Shown in pieces: positions 39,820 to 50,149 of a stretch of 64,000 nt of DNA. Origin of the DNA: Gracilibacillus boraciitolerans JCM 21714 (GTDB lineage: Bacteria > Bacillota > Bacilli > Bacillales > Amphibacillaceae); the NCBI RefSeq assembly GCF_000521485.1, contig NZ_BAVS01000012.1, forward strand, positions 28,799-92,798, given 5' to 3'. Under the pieces are notes generated by a model. It was not told the origin of the DNA, searched no databases, and saw only the letters and a list, made by a program, of their open reading frames with translations. How positions within the stretch are numbered: position 1 is the first letter of the stretch; each line of letters opens with the position of its first letter. The position numbers and the translations under genes are program-made.

Positions 39820-41616
39820 TTATTCCTCCGCTTCTGTTTCTGAAGCTTTCGTAAAAGGTTGTTGATAATGAATCGGCAATATAATCTCTACCATGACTCC
39901 TCCTTGAGGATGGTTATAGACCTCAACATCAAATTGCTCACCACAGTACATCGCAATTCGTTCTCTTACATTCTTTATACCAATACCTGTAGCATCTGAA
40001 TAAGACCAATTTTCCGGTAACCCTTTTCCTGTATCTTTAATGGTTAATTTTATCTTATTTTCCTCCTCAATGATCGAACCATTAATCGTAATTTCCATCC
40101 TATCTTCTTCCAGATCCTGATACCCATGTTTAATACTATTCTCAATAAACGGTTGCAAAATAATTTTAGGAACATATAAATCCTTCATTGAAGCAGGTAC
40201 ACGTACTATATGTTGAATAGCTTGTGTTTGCCGTTGCTTTTGAATATCAATATAGCATTTAGCATGATCAAGTTCATCACGTAGTCGAATAAATTTCAGT
40301 CCGCCACTTAAACCTATACGTAACATTTTACTTAATTTATTGACCATATCACTAACATCATCTGCATCATGATCTAAAGATTTCCATTTGATCATATCTA
40401 GTGTATTATACAGAAAATGCGGCATAATTTGGCTTTGTAATGCTCTGATTTCCGCTTCGCGACGGTTAGCATTTTCCTTTTCCAGTTGTTCCAGAGACTC
40501 AGATAGTTTATTGGTCATTTGGTTAAAATTATTAGCTAATATGTCGTACTCCTCGACATAATGACGATTCATGTGTACATCAAAATCCCCTTCTTCTACC
40601 TTCCGCATTCCTCTGATCATTTGACTAATTGGCTTGGTAATCCATCTTCCAATTCCATATACGATAGGAACCGATAATATAATAGCTATCAAACCAATAA
40701 TAAGCACAAAAATACCAAGTTCTTTCGTTTCAGCGTACAACTCATCAACAGGTATGACTTGAACAAGTCGCCATTGCTCATAATTAGGCTTAGAGATCAG
40801 AAGAAGATGATATTCATTGTCTTTTTTAATCAGTTGATGGTGATTTGTTAATGGATCATATTCTGGAATTAATCTTTCATATACCTCATTCTCAGCAGGT
40901 ACGATAATATCATTTAAAATCGGAAACTCTTTACGACTGTGCGTTTCCGCAATAATTCTACCTCCTGTATTAAGTAAAATAAAAGGTTCATTTATTTCTT
41001 TATATAAATCCGTATCAACCATATACTCTAAGAAATTCTTAGCTAATACGTTTACTTTGATATAACCTACCGTTTCGTTCCGCTGATTTAAGATTCGATG
41101 CACATAACTTATCATCTCTTGATCCAATAGTGGATGCACATGTTCTGGCGTCCAACCATTATCAACATTTTCAATAAATGGCCCAAACCATTCCATTTCC
41201 TTTAAATTAGCTTCGGGTTGAATCGTGTAATCATATAAATATGGATAGTCTTTATAACGGTTAGTATATAAATCGATGGAATATACCTCTTGTTTTAAAG
41301 ATGAGATATCATTCACGAATTTTTTCAACTCATCTCTTTCGACTAAAGCATCGTAGGGACTTGCGGGGGGGGAGCCATCAAATATCTCCGTCATCGTTCG
41401 ATCTATGGCAATAAAAGTACCTGCTTCACTTATACTTTTAATTACACCCGATAGTTTATTAGCGCTCTCATTTAACAGCGATAGTTTTGTTTCGCTTATC
41501 TCCTTCGAGGTAAAATTAAAAAAGTATTGATAAGAAGTATAACTAACTCCAGCAAGAAAGAGAGCATTAACAAAAACAAAACAGATAACCATTATCGTTT
41601 TTAATTTTCGAATCAT
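39820..41616 (-). CDS. Sensor histidine kinase, YesM type
   Basis: About 598 aa. An N-terminal membrane helix, a large extracellular sensor region (about 40-290), a second helix, a HAMP domain (SQMIRGMRKVEEGDFDVHMN), then the His_kinase domain with phospho-site block QIMPHFLYNTLDMIKWKSL and an ATP-binding N box (QPFIENSIKHGYQDL) and G box (DTGKGLPENWS, GIGIKNVRERI). ATG 41616 is preferred over 41628 because GAGGG precedes it. G8 at 41365-41372 gives DGSPPASPYD. Likely senses an extracellular sugar, perhaps with the binding protein. Confidence 0.92.
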   Translation of the reverse strand: MIRKLKTIMVICFVFVNALFLAGVSYTSYQYFFNFTSKEISETKLSLLNESANKLSGVIKSISEAGTFIAIDRTMTEIFDGSPPASPYDALVERDELKKFVNDISSLKQEVYSIDLYTNRYKDYPYLYDYTIQPEANLKEMEWFGPFIENVDNGWTPEHVHPLLDQEMISYVHRILNQRNETVGYIKVNVLAKNFLEYMVDTDLYKEINEPFILLNTGGRIIAETHSRKEFPILNDIIVPAENEVYERLIPEYDPLTNHHQLIKKDNEYHLLLISKPNYEQWRLVQVIPVDELYAETKELGIFVLIIGLIAIILSVPIVYGIGRWITKPISQMIRGMRKVEEGDFDVHMNRHYVEEYDILANNFNQMTNKLSESLEQLEKENANRREAEIRALQSQIMPHFLYNTLDMIKWKSLDHDADDVSDMVNKLSKMLRIGLSGGLKFIRLRDELDHAKCYIDIQKQRQTQAIQHIVRVPASMKDLYVPKIILQPFIENSIKHGYQDLEEDRMEITINGSIIEEENKIKLTIKDTGKGLPENWSYSDATGIGIKNVRERIAMYCGEQFDVEVYNHPQGGVMVEIILPIHYQQPFTKASETEAEE

Positions 41617-41654
41617 TCTATCCCTCATTTCTTGCTAACCAGTTCGTTTACTTA

Positions 41655-42497
41655 TTAGCCTTTGATACCTGTCGTCGCAATACCCTCCACAATATAACGC
41701 TGGAAAATAAAGAAGACTGTTGTGATAGGAATCAAGGATAGTACCGACATCGCAAAAACAGATCCCCATGAAGATTCACCTTGAGAGTCCAGGAACAAAC
41801 GCAATCCTAAAGGTACAGTAAAATTATCGACGGTATTTAAATATAAAATTTGGCTAAAAAAATCATCCCATGTCCAAATAAAAGTAAAAATCGCGGTGGT
41901 AATCAGAACCGGTACTGCTAAAGGCATAATAATCCTCGCATATACTTGAAAAACACCACAGCCATCCATAATGGCGCTTTCATCTAATTCTCTAGGTATT
42001 CCTCTGAAAAATTGCACCATCAGAAAAATAAAAAAAGCATCTGTTGCTAAAACTTTCGGGACAGTTAGCGGCAAAATAGTATTAACCCATTCCAAATTAT
42101 GAAATATCGTATATTGTGGGATTAGTGTCGCATGTGCCGGCAGCATAATTGTCATAAGCATACACGCAAACCAAAGCTTTTTCAATGGGAATTTCAGTCT
42201 GGCAAAAGCATAAGCAGCCATCGAGCATGTTATAAGATTTGCAATAACAGCAATCATACTAATTAAAAATGAATTTTTAAAAAACTGACCGAAATTAACA
42301 TTTCTAACAACATTCCAGCCATTCGTGTAATTACTTATGGTCCATTCCTTTGAAAAAATACTTGGTGAAGAAAAAATAAGTGTTTCTGGTTTAAATGAGC
42401 TTGCTACCATCCAAACGACTGGATATAACATAAATAGTCCAAATAAAATAATGAATAGATGAGTTAATAATCTACTTGTTTTTGTACTCTGATCCAT
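41655..42497 (-). CDS. Sugar ABC permease, MalG type
   Basis: About 280 aa, six helices, EAA loop in ELDESAIMDGCGVFQVYARI and the C-terminal RYIVEGIATTGIKG. It currently reads as one frame with the upstream permease because of a seven-base tract at 42506-42512; I separate them at ATG 42497, where a three- or six-base tract would end the upstream gene at TAATG. It pairs with the MalF-type permease and the lipoprotein at 43603. Confidence 0.88.
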   Translation of the reverse strand: MDQSTKTSRLLTHLFIILFGLFMLYPVVWMVASSFKPETLIFSSPSIFSKEWTISNYTNGWNVVRNVNFGQFFKNSFLISMIAVIANLITCSMAAYAFARLKFPLKKLWFACMLMTIMLPAHATLIPQYTIFHNLEWVNTILPLTVPKVLATDAFFIFLMVQFFRGIPRELDESAIMDGCGVFQVYARIIMPLAVPVLITTAIFTFIWTWDDFFSQILYLNTVDNFTVPLGLRLFLDSQGESSWGSVFAMSVLSLIPITTVFFIFQRYIVEGIATTGIKG

Positions 42498-43444
42498 TAT
42501 AGTTTCCCCCCCGTCTTCATAATGCACCCAATATTTAGAAGAGAAGAATATAACTAGTGTCATTACACCTAAGACAAAAACTAATATCCAAGCCATCGCA
42601 GAAGCATATCCCATCTCAAAATGTGTAAAGCCTTTTTGATATAAATAGAGGGTATAAAATAAGGTTGAGTTTATTGGTCCACCAGTACCTTCACTAATAA
42701 TAAAGGCTGAAGTAAAGACTTGAATTGATTTAATAAGTTCTATTACTAAATTAAAGAATATAACAGGTGATAATAACGGTAATGTCACCCGAAAGAATAC
42801 TTGTCTTTTCGTACCACCATCTACTGCTGCTGCTTCATACAGTTCCTTGGGTATCTGTTTTAAACCAGCTAAAAAAATGACCATGGAAGCACCGAATTGC
42901 CATGTTGCTAAAATAATGATCGTTCCTAACGCATAATCCGGATGTGAAATCCATCCCTGACCTTGTATATTAAAAAATGCTAAAACCTGGTTAATTAAAC
43001 CATCTATTTCGAAAAGATTCTTCCACAAAATTGCAATAGCAACACTTCCACCTAGTAGTGAAGGCAAATAATAGGTAGTCCGATAAAATCCAATGGCTGC
43101 CATTTTTTATTCAATAGAACAGCTACTAAAAGAGCTGCAATTAATTGAGTTGGAACAGCTATAAATACAAATGTCATAGTTACTTTTGCTGATGCAATCC
43201 ATCTTGTATCTTGAAACATTTCTGAATAGTTTGCCAAGCCAATCCATTCTGGCGGATTGAGTAAATCAAATCGGGTGAATGATAAATATAATGAACTTAT
43301 CATTGGACCTAATACTAAGCCTAAAAAACCAATCAACCATGGCAATAAAAATATATAGGCAGCAATATATTGTTTCCTGGTTTCTTTTGTCACTCTGGAT
43401 TTTTTCTTTATCGAATCTAAAGTCATGACTTCTGCGTTTTTCAA
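42497..43444 (-). CDS. Sugar ABC permease, MalF type, frame broken
   Basis: About 315 aa when repaired. N-terminal cytoplasmic Lys/Arg-rich segment, six helices and EAA loop (YEAAAVDGGTKRQVFFRVTL). TTG 43444 follows GGAGG-type sequence inside a G tract (43451-43457); with a four-base tract the spacing becomes normal. The frame breaks at 43103-43108 (six T where seven restore NKKMAAIGFYRTTYYLPS). The tract at 42506-42512 (seven bases) removes the stop and joins it to the MalG-type gene; six bases would give ...HYEDGGKL and a stop overlapping the next ATG. Confidence 0.85.
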
Positions 43445-43555
43445 TTGTCACCCCCCCTCCTAAATATTGAAGTCTTCAATTCAGAGAAACAACGATAATG
43501 GTGGTTGTTACGCTGAAATTTCAACTATTGTAAGACTTCAAAAATAGATGTTGAA

Positions 43556-43590
43556 ACAAAGCGACTCACCTTAAACGGAGTCACTTTGTT
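43556..43590 (-). terminator. Hairpin between binding protein and permeases
   Basis: On the minus strand AAAGTGACTC, a loop, GAGTCGCTTT and TGTTTC. A partial terminator here would give more binding protein than permease, a common layout. Confidence 0.75.
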
Positions 43591-43602
43591 CTTCATCATT
43601 TA

Positions 43603-44958
43603 TTACTCTGCTTCACTGGCGTATTTTTCAATATTTGATAGTAGTTCCTCAAAGTAATCTTCTGCTGCTTCTTCGACAGTTTTCTGATCGTAATAAATAA
43701 TTTGTGCAGTTTCTGTAAATAGTTGTGTATTTTCGTTATAACCTGGTAAGTTAGGAATATATGGTGCATCAGAAGTTTCACTTACTAGATCGATATACGA
43801 GTACACTTTTTCATCTAATTCGCTTGCTTGATCAATTAAATTTTGTCGAACCTCAGAGTTAACAGGTGCACCACGGTCATTTCCTAATATTTCTGTTGCC
43901 TCTGTGTTATTAACAAAGAAGTCCATAAATTTTGCTGCTTCTTCTGGATGTGGTGTATCTTTATATGCTGCAAAATACTGACTTGGTCTTAAGGAAATCC
44001 CATTCTTACCAGTTTCCGCATTATATGGATATGGATACAATTCAAACTCATCTTCTGTTGCACCCGCATATGCTCCTAGTTGATTACTTGCAATCGATTC
44101 AATTGCCACATCACGTTGAACAATTAAAGATTGTTCTGGTGTTTGAGAGGCAGATACTTGTACTTCTGGTATTGCTGCTCCACCACTTTCTCTTAATTCT
44201 TTCCATAAGTTAAACCAATCTTTTACATCCTCTGCACCAAAACCGATTTTTCCATCAAGATAGGTATATTTATCACGTTGAGCTAAAAATACCCCAAAAC
44301 CATCTTCATTAAAGTCACTCGTTCCATACATACCATCCATGTTTTCTGTTATTTGTGGTGTAATTTCCTTAAAGTCTTCCCAAGTCCATTCTTTACTTGG
44401 CATTGTGACACCTGCTTCTTCAATAGCTGTTTTATTCACTAACACTCCCCAAGCAGTTGTACCTAAAGTAACTCCATATAATTTTCCATCAAAGGTTGCG
44501 GAGTCTAACATGCTTTGAGAATGTAAACTTGTATCCAACTCATTTCCTGCATAATCATCTAATGGTAAAATAACGTCTCTTAATACAAAGTCATTGAGGT
44601 TACCACCAAATTGAATAACATCTGGTGCATTTCCTGCAGCTAACTGTGTATTTAATTTGTCAAAATATCCATCAAACCCCGAATACTCAGCCTCAATAGT
44701 GACATGTGGATTTTGTTCTTCATACATTTCGATTACTTGTAATGTTCGATCATGACGTTCTTGTCCACCCCCCCACCATGCCACTCGTAAAGTTACGTCT
44801 TCTTCTGCCGCTTCAGTATCTTCCTCTGAATCTTCTGTATCTGTTGTGTTTTCTTCCTTCGTGTCTTTTGTAGTGTCATCGCTGCTACTTTCTGAATTAC
44901 ATGCAACTACAAAAGCCATGACCAATGTCAATATAAATAATAATAACAACTTTTTCAT
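43603..44958 (-). CDS. Sugar ABC importer, substrate-binding lipoprotein
   Basis: 451 aa, family 1 binding protein. The signal peptide ends in lipobox VVAC (Cys about 20), followed by an acidic Asp/Glu/Thr linker and TLRVAWWGG-type opening strand (here VAWWGGGQERHDRT). Later landmarks are APDVIQFGG and PSKEWTWEDFKEI. It heads the operon containing GH43 and the six-hairpin enzyme, so a plant-derived arabino- or xylo-oligosaccharide is likely. A cre site lies upstream at 45003. C7 at 44768-44774 turns AWWGGQ into AWWGGGQ; the ribosome site is a G7 tract (44968-44974). Confidence 0.9.
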   Translation of the reverse strand: MKKLLLLFILTLVMAFVVACNSESSSDDTTKDTKEENTTDTEDSEEDTEAAEEDVTLRVAWWGGGQERHDRTLQVIEMYEEQNPHVTIEAEYSGFDGYFDKLNTQLAAGNAPDVIQFGGNLNDFVLRDVILPLDDYAGNELDTSLHSQSMLDSATFDGKLYGVTLGTTAWGVLVNKTAIEEAGVTMPSKEWTWEDFKEITPQITENMDGMYGTSDFNEDGFGVFLAQRDKYTYLDGKIGFGAEDVKDWFNLWKELRESGGAAIPEVQVSASQTPEQSLIVQRDVAIESIASNQLGAYAGATEDEFELYPYPYNAETGKNGISLRPSQYFAAYKDTPHPEEAAKFMDFFVNNTEATEILGNDRGAPVNSEVRQNLIDQASELDEKVYSYIDLVSETSDAPYIPNLPGYNENTQLFTETAQIIYYDQKTVEEAAEDYFEELLSNIEKYASEAE

Positions 44959-45002
44959 AATTAATTACCCCCCCTTTCGAATGTGATAAGTTTATTCTAA
45001 TT

Positions 45003-45016
45003 TGTAAGCCTTTTCA
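45003..45016 (+). promoter_or_regulatory. cre site upstream of the sugar-binding protein gene
   Basis: TGTAAGCCTTTTCA matches TGWAANCGNTNWCA at 13 of 14 positions, 45 bases before the minus-strand start at 44958. Confidence 0.6.
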
Positions 45017-45125
45017 AATGAATAAACAAAAGTAAGGGCTTTCATAAAAAAACTTAGGTTTTCTGCCATATTTTAATAATCATAATATATAAAGGATTGT
45101 GAAATATAAAAGGGAGGTGAAAAAG

Positions 45126-45242
45126 ATGGCTAAAAGACAATTCAAACTAAAAAATAAAAATATACGCGCTAACACAGAGCAAAATTTTAAACCAACTAAT
45201 GATGTGCAGGCTACCAGTAAAAGTAAAAGCGACCGGACATAA
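45126..45242 (+). CDS. 38-residue basic protein
   Basis: Starts MAKRQFKLKNKNIRANTEQ and ends SKSKSDRT. Strong ribosome site AAAGGGAGGTG 5-8 bases before ATG 45126, and a terminator overlaps the 3' end. Rich in Lys, Asn, Gln and Thr, with no hydrophobic segment. The composition recalls minor small acid-soluble spore proteins, but I see no diagnostic motif. It is the only plus-strand gene between the minus-strand operons. Confidence 0.6.
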   Translation: MAKRQFKLKNKNIRANTEQNFKPTNDVQATSKSKSDRT

Positions 45243-45262
45243 TTCGCCCGGCCGCTTTCATA
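45226..45262. terminator. Bidirectional terminator
   Basis: AAAGCGACCGG and CCGGCCGCTTT arms with one mismatch, between the small basic-protein gene and the GH31 3' end. Confidence 0.75.
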
Positions 45263-45273
45263 AGCCTTTTACA

Positions 45274-47550
45274 TCAAACAATTTCCACTGTTATTTTCTC
45301 AGAACCTAATTCAGGTGTGATCGTTTTATAACCAACAACATCTATCGTATATGGCTTATTTATTCCTTTTGTTGCGAAAGTTAAGATATTACCTTTTCTC
45401 TCAACAGTCAGAGATGCTATATTTTTGCCGTCTGTGTCCATTAATTCTCTTGTCACATTTTTCCCATCTTCTATGGAATAAATTCTGAAAGTAATATTAT
45501 CTAAATAATTATACGCTGGGGCAGTTTCATTATTACCTACAGGCAGAATCGAATTTTGGCGCACAAAAAGAGGTAAACTTAAATAATCATAGTGCTCTTT
45601 AATCCAGGTACCACCCTCTCTCTTTTCACCTGTTAAAAGGTGTGTCCATGTTCCTTGTGGTAAGTAAAAAGAGCCAATCCCTTTATCATTAAAAATAGGT
45701 GCGACAAGTATGGAGTCTCCTAACATATATTGTCGATCCAGGGTTTGACATAAAGGATCATCAGGAAATTCCAAGATCATAGAACGCATGACAGGTATGC
45801 CTGTTTTATTATTCTCTACAGCTTGAGCGTATAGATATGGCATTAAACTATTTTTTAATTTCGTAAAATGTCTTGCCACATCAACTGCTTCGTCATCAAA
45901 ATTCCATGGAACACGATAGGAAGAACTACCATGGAAACGACTGTGACTGGAAAGCAAGCCAAATGCTGTCCATCTTTTGAATACATCTGGTGTGGCAGTA
46001 TTCTCAAATCCACCAATATCATGGCTCCAATAACCAAAGCCTGAAGAAGTTAAAGACAATCCACCACGTAAACTTTCTGCCATCGCTTCGTAAGTGGAAT
46101 CACAATCCCCACCCCAATGCACAGGAAATTTCTGCCCTCCGGTGGTTGCAGAACGAGCAAATACTATCGCTTCCTTGTCTCCCTTTTCTTGCTTTAATAA
46201 ATCAAAAACCACTTGATTGTATTGATACGTATAATAATTATGCATTTTGTGTGGATCAGACCCATCATGATAAACCACATCGGTTGGAATACGCTCGCCA
46301 AAGTCTGTTTTAAAACAATCGACTCCCATATCAAGTAATGCTTTTAGTTTTTCCTGGAACCACTGACAGGCCTCAGGATTTGTGAAGTCAACTACTCCCA
46401 TACCTGCTTGCCATAAGTCCCATTGCCAAACATCACCATTCGATTTTTTAAGAAGATATCCGTGTTCCTTCCCTTCCTCAAAAAGTGGAGACTTCTGAGC
46501 AATATATGGATTAATCCAAACACATATCTTTAATCCTTTTTCTTTAAGTCGATGAAGCATACCCTCGGGATCCGGAAAATTTCGTCGATCCCAAATAAAG
46601 TTACTCCATTCAAATTCCTTCATCCAGAAACAATCAAAATGAAAGACACTAAGTGGAATCTCTCGCTCTGTCATCCCATCGACAAAGTGATTTACGGTTT
46701 CCTCGTTATATTCTGTTGTAAACGATGTAGACAGCCATAAGCCAAAGGACCATGCTGGCGGCAATGCTGGTTTGCCTGTCAATTCTGTATAACGACTGAC
46801 TACTTCTTTTGGTGTAGGTCCATTTATAAAATAATAATCTAAATACTCCCCCCCTTCCACACTGAACTGAGAGCGAGATACGGTTTCTGAACCTAATTCA
46901 AAACTAACCTGTTCCGGGTGATTAACGAAAATTCCGTAGCCTTTGCTGCTTAAATAAAATGGAATGTTTTTATACGATTGTTCTGAACTTGTTCCACCAT
47001 CTTTATTCCAGATATCAACGGTTTGGCCATTTTTAACAAATGGCGTAAATCGCTCCCCCCCAAGACCATATAAATATTCGCCAACACCCAGGCGTAACTG
47101 TCCACGCATATAGGTTTTATCCTCAGGACCATTAATCCACGCCAGACCTTTACCATCTATATCTGTTAATCCATCCAATGAATTTTTAAAAAATAGTGAA
47201 AAATCTTGTTTGGATATAGCTAGCGTTAGATCTCCACTTACAAAGGTAAGTGTATCCTCTGTTTCTGTAAGATCAATTACATTGGATTGATCAAGCACTT
47301 CAAACTTTGGATATCGTTCTCTCTCACCTTTAAAATGCCAGGTTTGCAGTCGAAAAACATTTTCGATAGGGGGGGAAGAAATCTTTATCGTTAACATCGG
47401 CCCATCCAACGTACTGCCGCGATGATCGATATACTTACACGGAGCGTATAATGTTACCGCTCTCTCTTCCTCTTCAACCTCATGAACTATTCTGGGAAAA
47501 TGAATCTGATACCCTTCTCTTACAAGCCAATTTCCATCTGTGAATTTCAC
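45274..47550 (-). CDS. GH31 alpha-xylosidase (YicI type)
   Basis: 758 aa, cytoplasmic. Removes alpha-xylosyl units from xyloglucan oligosaccharides such as isoprimeverose. Motifs: YGLGERFTPFVKNGQ (with one extra glycine here), the nucleophile in CFKTDFGERIPTDV (Asp about 415) and the acid region HWGGDCDSTYEAMAESLRGG. KTDFGERIP is the YicI-type signature, favouring xylosidase over glucosidase. GTG 47550 overlaps the stop of the YesL-like gene (GAGTGA). C7 at 46848-46854 and 47055-47061 each add a glycine, and G7 at 47369-47375 adds a proline (ISSPPIENV). Confidence 0.92.
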   Translation of the reverse strand: MKFTDGNWLVREGYQIHFPRIVHEVEEEERAVTLYAPCKYIDHRGSTLDGPMLTIKISSPPIENVFRLQTWHFKGERERYPKFEVLDQSNVIDLTETEDTLTFVSGDLTLAISKQDFSLFFKNSLDGLTDIDGKGLAWINGPEDKTYMRGQLRLGVGEYLYGLGGERFTPFVKNGQTVDIWNKDGGTSSEQSYKNIPFYLSSKGYGIFVNHPEQVSFELGSETVSRSQFSVEGGEYLDYYFINGPTPKEVVSRYTELTGKPALPPAWSFGLWLSTSFTTEYNEETVNHFVDGMTEREIPLSVFHFDCFWMKEFEWSNFIWDRRNFPDPEGMLHRLKEKGLKICVWINPYIAQKSPLFEEGKEHGYLLKKSNGDVWQWDLWQAGMGVVDFTNPEACQWFQEKLKALLDMGVDCFKTDFGERIPTDVVYHDGSDPHKMHNYYTYQYNQVVFDLLKQEKGDKEAIVFARSATTGGQKFPVHWGGDCDSTYEAMAESLRGGLSLTSSGFGYWSHDIGGFENTATPDVFKRWTAFGLLSSHSRFHGSSSYRVPWNFDDEAVDVARHFTKLKNSLMPYLYAQAVENNKTGIPVMRSMILEFPDDPLCQTLDRQYMLGDSILVAPIFNDKGIGSFYLPQGTWTHLLTGEKREGGTWIKEHYDYLSLPLFVRQNSILPVGNNETAPAYNYLDNITFRIYSIEDGKNVTRELMDTDGKNIASLTVERKGNILTFATKGINKPYTIDVVGYKTITPELGSEKITVEIV

Positions 47551-48182
47551 TCTTTAATTCTCCTCTCTCGGGGGACAAAGAGCCTGTCCCCCCCTTGTCC
47601 CATTGTGATTATTAGCGCCAGGGTACTGATCCCGCATATTGGGATTAATCCTGGAATGTAATTTAATATAATAAATGTGATTAGTACTGCCGCTGCCATA
47701 ATTATTGTTTTCAATGGAGAGTATAATAAGGATGTAAAGGCAGTTCTCATCGTGCGCAAGATAGACATATGACCCTGTACATAAATCGGAAAAACATATA
47801 AACAAAAACAAAGAAAAAAGATCATAACCGATAATATCGGATAATAACTTAACTGAATGATTGGATGATTAATCACCTCAGCTATCGTTAAATTAATATA
47901 TAACAGGAATCCTGCTAAAGTTAATAACCATCCCATTCCATTGCTTCTTATCAATTCTTTTTTATAAAACCACCAGAAATTTTTAGTGATAGGAATATCA
48001 CTATTGCCTGTTAACCATTTCCTAACGATATAAAAAGTGGCAGTTAAAGCTGGGAAAAATCCAAACACAACCAAGCCTAATAAAGTAAACAGGATAAAAA
48101 GCACGTTGACATATACCAGTCGTAAAATAGAATCAGCCAAATAATATATCCTTTCCATGCCGGTTGTTTCCAACAGATTCAC
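47547..48182 (-). CDS. DUF624 / YesL-family membrane protein
   Basis: 211 aa, about five helices. The DUF624 family sits in Bacillus glycan operons with LplB/YtcP-type permeases; its role is unknown, perhaps transporter assembly. Recognised from VNVLFILFTLLGLVVFGFFP and the family order in the operon. GTG 48182 sits only a few bases after AGGAAGGG; ATG at residue 9 (MERIYYLADSIL) is an alternative. It overlaps the GH31 start. C7 at 47588-47594 gives MGQGGDRLF. Confidence 0.82.
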   Translation of the reverse strand: MNLLETTGMERIYYLADSILRLVYVNVLFILFTLLGLVVFGFFPALTATFYIVRKWLTGNSDIPITKNFWWFYKKELIRSNGMGWLLTLAGFLLYINLTIAEVINHPIIQLSYYPILSVMIFFLCFCLYVFPIYVQGHMSILRTMRTAFTSLLYSPLKTIIMAAAVLITFIILNYIPGLIPICGISTLALIITMGQGGDRLFVPRERRIKE

Positions 48183-48190
48183 TTCCCTTC

Positions 48191-49090
48191 CTATTCTTTA
48201 ACAGAACCTAAGGTTATCCCATGAATAAAATAACGTTGTAAAAATGGATACACCACTAAAATTGGAATCATCGCAATAAAGATTTTTGCAGCATCTAATG
48301 TACGATTAGATAATTCACTCATTCTTTTGTATTGATCCTCTGTCATGGTGGACGGATCAACAGAAACTACTAACTGCTGAATATAGGTTTGTAAAGGATA
48401 GAATTCTTCTCGTGTCATAAAAATTAAACCATAGAGAAATTCATTCCAATGATACACAATACTAAACAATGAAACCGTAGCTAAGACGGGAATAGATAAG
48501 GGGGGGATGAATAACTTGAACAATATATACCATGGTCCTGCTCCATCTACTAAAGCTGCTTCTTCCAGTGACTGCGGTAAATTTCTGAAAAAGTTTATCG
48601 TTAAAATAATATTAAAGACAATCGTTTGGGCACCCCCCCCTACCAAAACTAACGCCCAAACACTATTCATTAGATTATATGATTGTATAGTAAGGTATAA
48701 TGGTATTAATCCACCATTAAACAACATCGTAAAAATTAATGTCCACATTAATACATTTCTTCCCTTAAAATCTTTGACAGTTTTTGATAATGGATATGCC
48801 ATTAACGGAACAATAATAAAATTCAACCCTGCACCTAAAACCACCCTTTGAATCGAAATCCAAAATGATTTAAAAAATTGACTATCCTGTAATAGTTGTT
48901 TATAGGAGTCGAAATTAAAATCTATTGGCCATAAAGCAACAGCACCCGCTGCTGCTGCAGTTTTGGAACTGAAAGATAAAGATAGTGTATACCAAAGGGG
49001 GGGTAGGATACAAGTTATTGCAATTAAGACTAGTATCGTAATTAAAATCACATCTGCCATTTTGGAAGATAACGATTTACTTCTCATCAT
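48191..49090 (-). CDS. Sugar ABC permease, YtcP type
   Basis: 299 aa, six helices. EAA loop in SLEEAALVDGAGPWYILFKL and the C-terminus RYFIHGITLGSVKE are characteristic of YtcP-like permeases that work with LplB and LipO proteins on glycan oligosaccharides. Ribosome site AGGAGG before ATG 49090. Tracts at 48500-48506 (FIPPLSIPV), 48633-48640 (VGGGAQT) and 48997-49003 (ILPPLWYT) each add a Pro or Gly compared with permease relatives. Confidence 0.92.
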   Translation of the reverse strand: MMRSKSLSSKMADVILITILVLIAITCILPPLWYTLSLSFSSKTAAAAGAVALWPIDFNFDSYKQLLQDSQFFKSFWISIQRVVLGAGLNFIIVPLMAYPLSKTVKDFKGRNVLMWTLIFTMLFNGGLIPLYLTIQSYNLMNSVWALVLVGGGAQTIVFNIILTINFFRNLPQSLEEAALVDGAGPWYILFKLFIPPLSIPVLATVSLFSIVYHWNEFLYGLIFMTREEFYPLQTYIQQLVVSVDPSTMTEDQYKRMSELSNRTLDAAKIFIAMIPILVVYPFLQRYFIHGITLGSVKE

Positions 49091-49105
49091 ATGCTTATCC
49101 TCCTA

Positions 49106-49998
49106 TTAGAAAATACGATATTTTGTGAATCTATAGGCTAAATAATAAGAAAGACTAATCAATATAAATCCAGCTACTGATTTTAACAATCCAACAGCTG
49201 TTGCTAGTTCATATTGAAGATTTAATAAACCGGCACGATATACCCACGTATCGATAATATCCCCCAGTAGAATAAACCAATGGATTATATAAGTTAAAAA
49301 TCTGATCAAAGCCTGCATTCAGTACATTACCCAGACTCAAAACCGCTAACAAAACTGCTGTTGTTCTAATTCCCGGTAAAGTTACATGCCAAAGCATTCT
49401 AAGCCTTGATGCCCCCGTCAATTCCTGCTGCTTCATATAATGCAGGGTTAATACCTGTTAACGCTGCTAAATAAATGATCGTGTTAAATCCAAATTCTTT
49501 CCAAATATCACTTCCTACTACTAAAAAAGGAAATAAGTCTGCTCTACCAAAAAATAAAATAGGATCCATTCCGAACATTACAAGTAATTGATTAACAGGT
49601 CCTTGGAATCCAAAAATATCCAGTAGTACTCCACCTAATATTACCCATGATAAAAAGTGTGGTAAATAAACAATAGTCTGTATCGACCTTTTTAAGCCCA
49701 GGTACCGAACTTCATTAAGCATTAACGCAAAAACTAAAGGTACAAATAAATTCCCAACTATTTTCATTATTGCTATAAAAATAGTATTAAAAAACACACT
49801 ATAGGTATCATTAAGCGAAAACATATATTCGAATGTTTCAAATCCAACAAATTCTGATCCAAATACTCCTTGACCAGGATTGTAGTTTTGAAATGCGATA
49901 ATAATCCCGAACATTGGCACTATACTAAACAATGTTAACCAAACGAATCCGGGTATCATCATAAAATAATAATGTTTTGCAAATCCTTTTGCCTTCAT
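49106..49998 (-). CDS. Sugar ABC permease, LplB type, two frame breaks
   Basis: About 296 aa after repair, six helices. Starts MKAKGFAKHYYFMMIPGFVW; EAA loop restored as YEAAGIDGASRLRMLWHVTL. The breaks are C5 at 49412-49416 and C5 at 49261-49265, each four in an intact gene (the second restores STGDIIDTWVYRAGLLNLQ, typical of LplB). Pairs with the YtcP-type gene 15 bases downstream. Confidence 0.9.
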
Positions 49999-50106
49999 GA
50001 CAATATCTCCTTCTCAGCAAATTGTTGATCATTGTAAGAAAACACCGAGCACCATTAGATAAATACAGCAATGGAAGCTAATCATTTCTATTTCTCCATT
50101 TGGTAG

Positions 50107-50133
50107 AAAAGCGCCGAACCGATTCGACGCTTT
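50107..50133 (-). terminator. Hairpin between LipO-type gene and permeases
   Basis: On the minus strand GAAAGCGTCGAA, TCGG loop, TTCGGCGCTTTTC. As in the other glycan operon, it separates the binding protein from the permeases. Confidence 0.8.
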
Positions 50134-50149
50134 CCTTTTCTTTTAATGA

